Shown: positions 63,792 through 64,000 of the stretch, in pieces
How the letters are laid out: each line of letters starts with the position of its first letter
How positions within the stretch are numbered: position 1 is the stretch's first letter
DNA from: Gremmenia infestans
Taxonomy: Eukaryota > Ascomycota > Leotiomycetes > Helotiales > Hamatocanthoscyphaceae
Direction: 5' to 3'
Assembly: GCA_032629725.1 (NCBI GenBank)
Contig: JAFEVB010000026.1
Span: 310,001 to 374,000, forward strand
DNA length: 64,000 nucleotides
Notes under the pieces: generated by a model
Told to the model about the DNA's origin: nothing
The model's database searches: none
Seen by the model: only the letters and a program-made list of their open reading frames with translations
Position numbers and translations under genes: made by a program

Positions 63792-64000
63792 CTATTTTTT
63801 CAACCCAAACGTCACCCCGAAATCCTCAAACCACAAAACACACCCCTCCCACCCAAAACCATCCAGCACCGCCTCCATCTCCTCAACCGCTCCAGTCATA
63901 GAATCAACAGCCAAGCCCCACAGCAGCACATCATTCATCACCGCCCTCATCGCAAGCTCCTCCTCCTCGAACGCCTCATTATTACTTCCAGACAGCGCAT
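63792..64000 (-). CDS. C-terminal end of a gene cut by the right edge
   Basis: A minus-strand frame enters at 64000 and ends with TAG at 63792-63794, giving about 69 residues. It is acidic and helical (NEAFEEEELAMRAVMNDVLL, AVEEMEAVLDGF) and ends WEGCVLWFEDFGVTFGLKK. Codon use looks genuine and opposing frames are absent. The family cannot be named from this fragment. Confidence 0.55.
   Translation of the reverse strand, partial: ALSGSNNEAFEEEELAMRAVMNDVLLWGLAVDSMTGAVEEMEAVLDGFGWEGCVLWFEDFGVTFGLKK

Overview
The window comes from the nuclear genome of a filamentous ascomycete (Pezizomycotina). Genes are intron-poor, with introns mostly 46-65 bp long that start GT and end AG. They are spaced one per 2-3 kb on both strands, and the families are typical of moulds (Sur7/PalI, GH76 Dcw1, WSC, 2EXR, Ppz). 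A Leotiomycete-like source is a guess from general family content, not a demonstrated placement. No tRNA, rRNA, CRISPR array or intact transposon was seen.

Left part (1-16.4 kb): a truncated coiled-coil repeat protein (minus); a URI/Bud27-type prefoldin-like protein; a short-chain dehydrogenase lacking its NAD-binding N-terminus; a four-exon GT90-like glycosyltransferase (minus); a four-exon secreted cysteine-rich protein; and a coiled-coil protein (minus). Middle (16.4-35.3 kb): a 3 kb gene-free, G-poor stretch; Ppz-type Ser/Thr phosphatase (minus); a 2EXR/F-box-like protein; a Sur7/PalI four-helix membrane protein; an 853-aa disordered protein with a repeated motif (minus); the nucleotide-excision-repair nuclease Rad2/XPG (minus); and, divergent from it, the small Lsm-fold NatC subunit Naa38.

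Right part (35-64 kb): an accessory-looking stretch with two broken genes (amidoligase and a 2EXR-type protein); a GH76 cell-wall mannanase; a small unknown gene; an orphan O-methyltransferase; two poorly supported accessory genes; a Stealth-family sugar phosphotransferase (minus); a secreted WSC-domain protein; a multi-pass membrane protein (minus); a small ORF; mitoribosomal protein mS26/Pet123 (minus); the nucleolar GTPase Nog2 (divergent from mS26); and the C-terminus of a minus-strand gene cut by the right edge.

The conserved genes (URI, Ppz, Rad2, Naa38, mS26, Nog2) are housekeeping functions with no operon-like link. Several others act on the cell surface or secretory path (GT90, Sur7/PalI, GH76, Stealth, WSC), but they are scattered and do not form an evident cluster. 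I found no convincing new multi-gene system. The most unusual items are the repeated FK/NPLEP motif protein, the WSC protein with a dibasic-flanked basic tail, the Cys-rich secreted protein, the pair of adjacent nonsense-bearing relics, and the long hairpin-containing Nog2 intron. All exon boundaries come from reading GT/AG sites, frame and conservation by eye.
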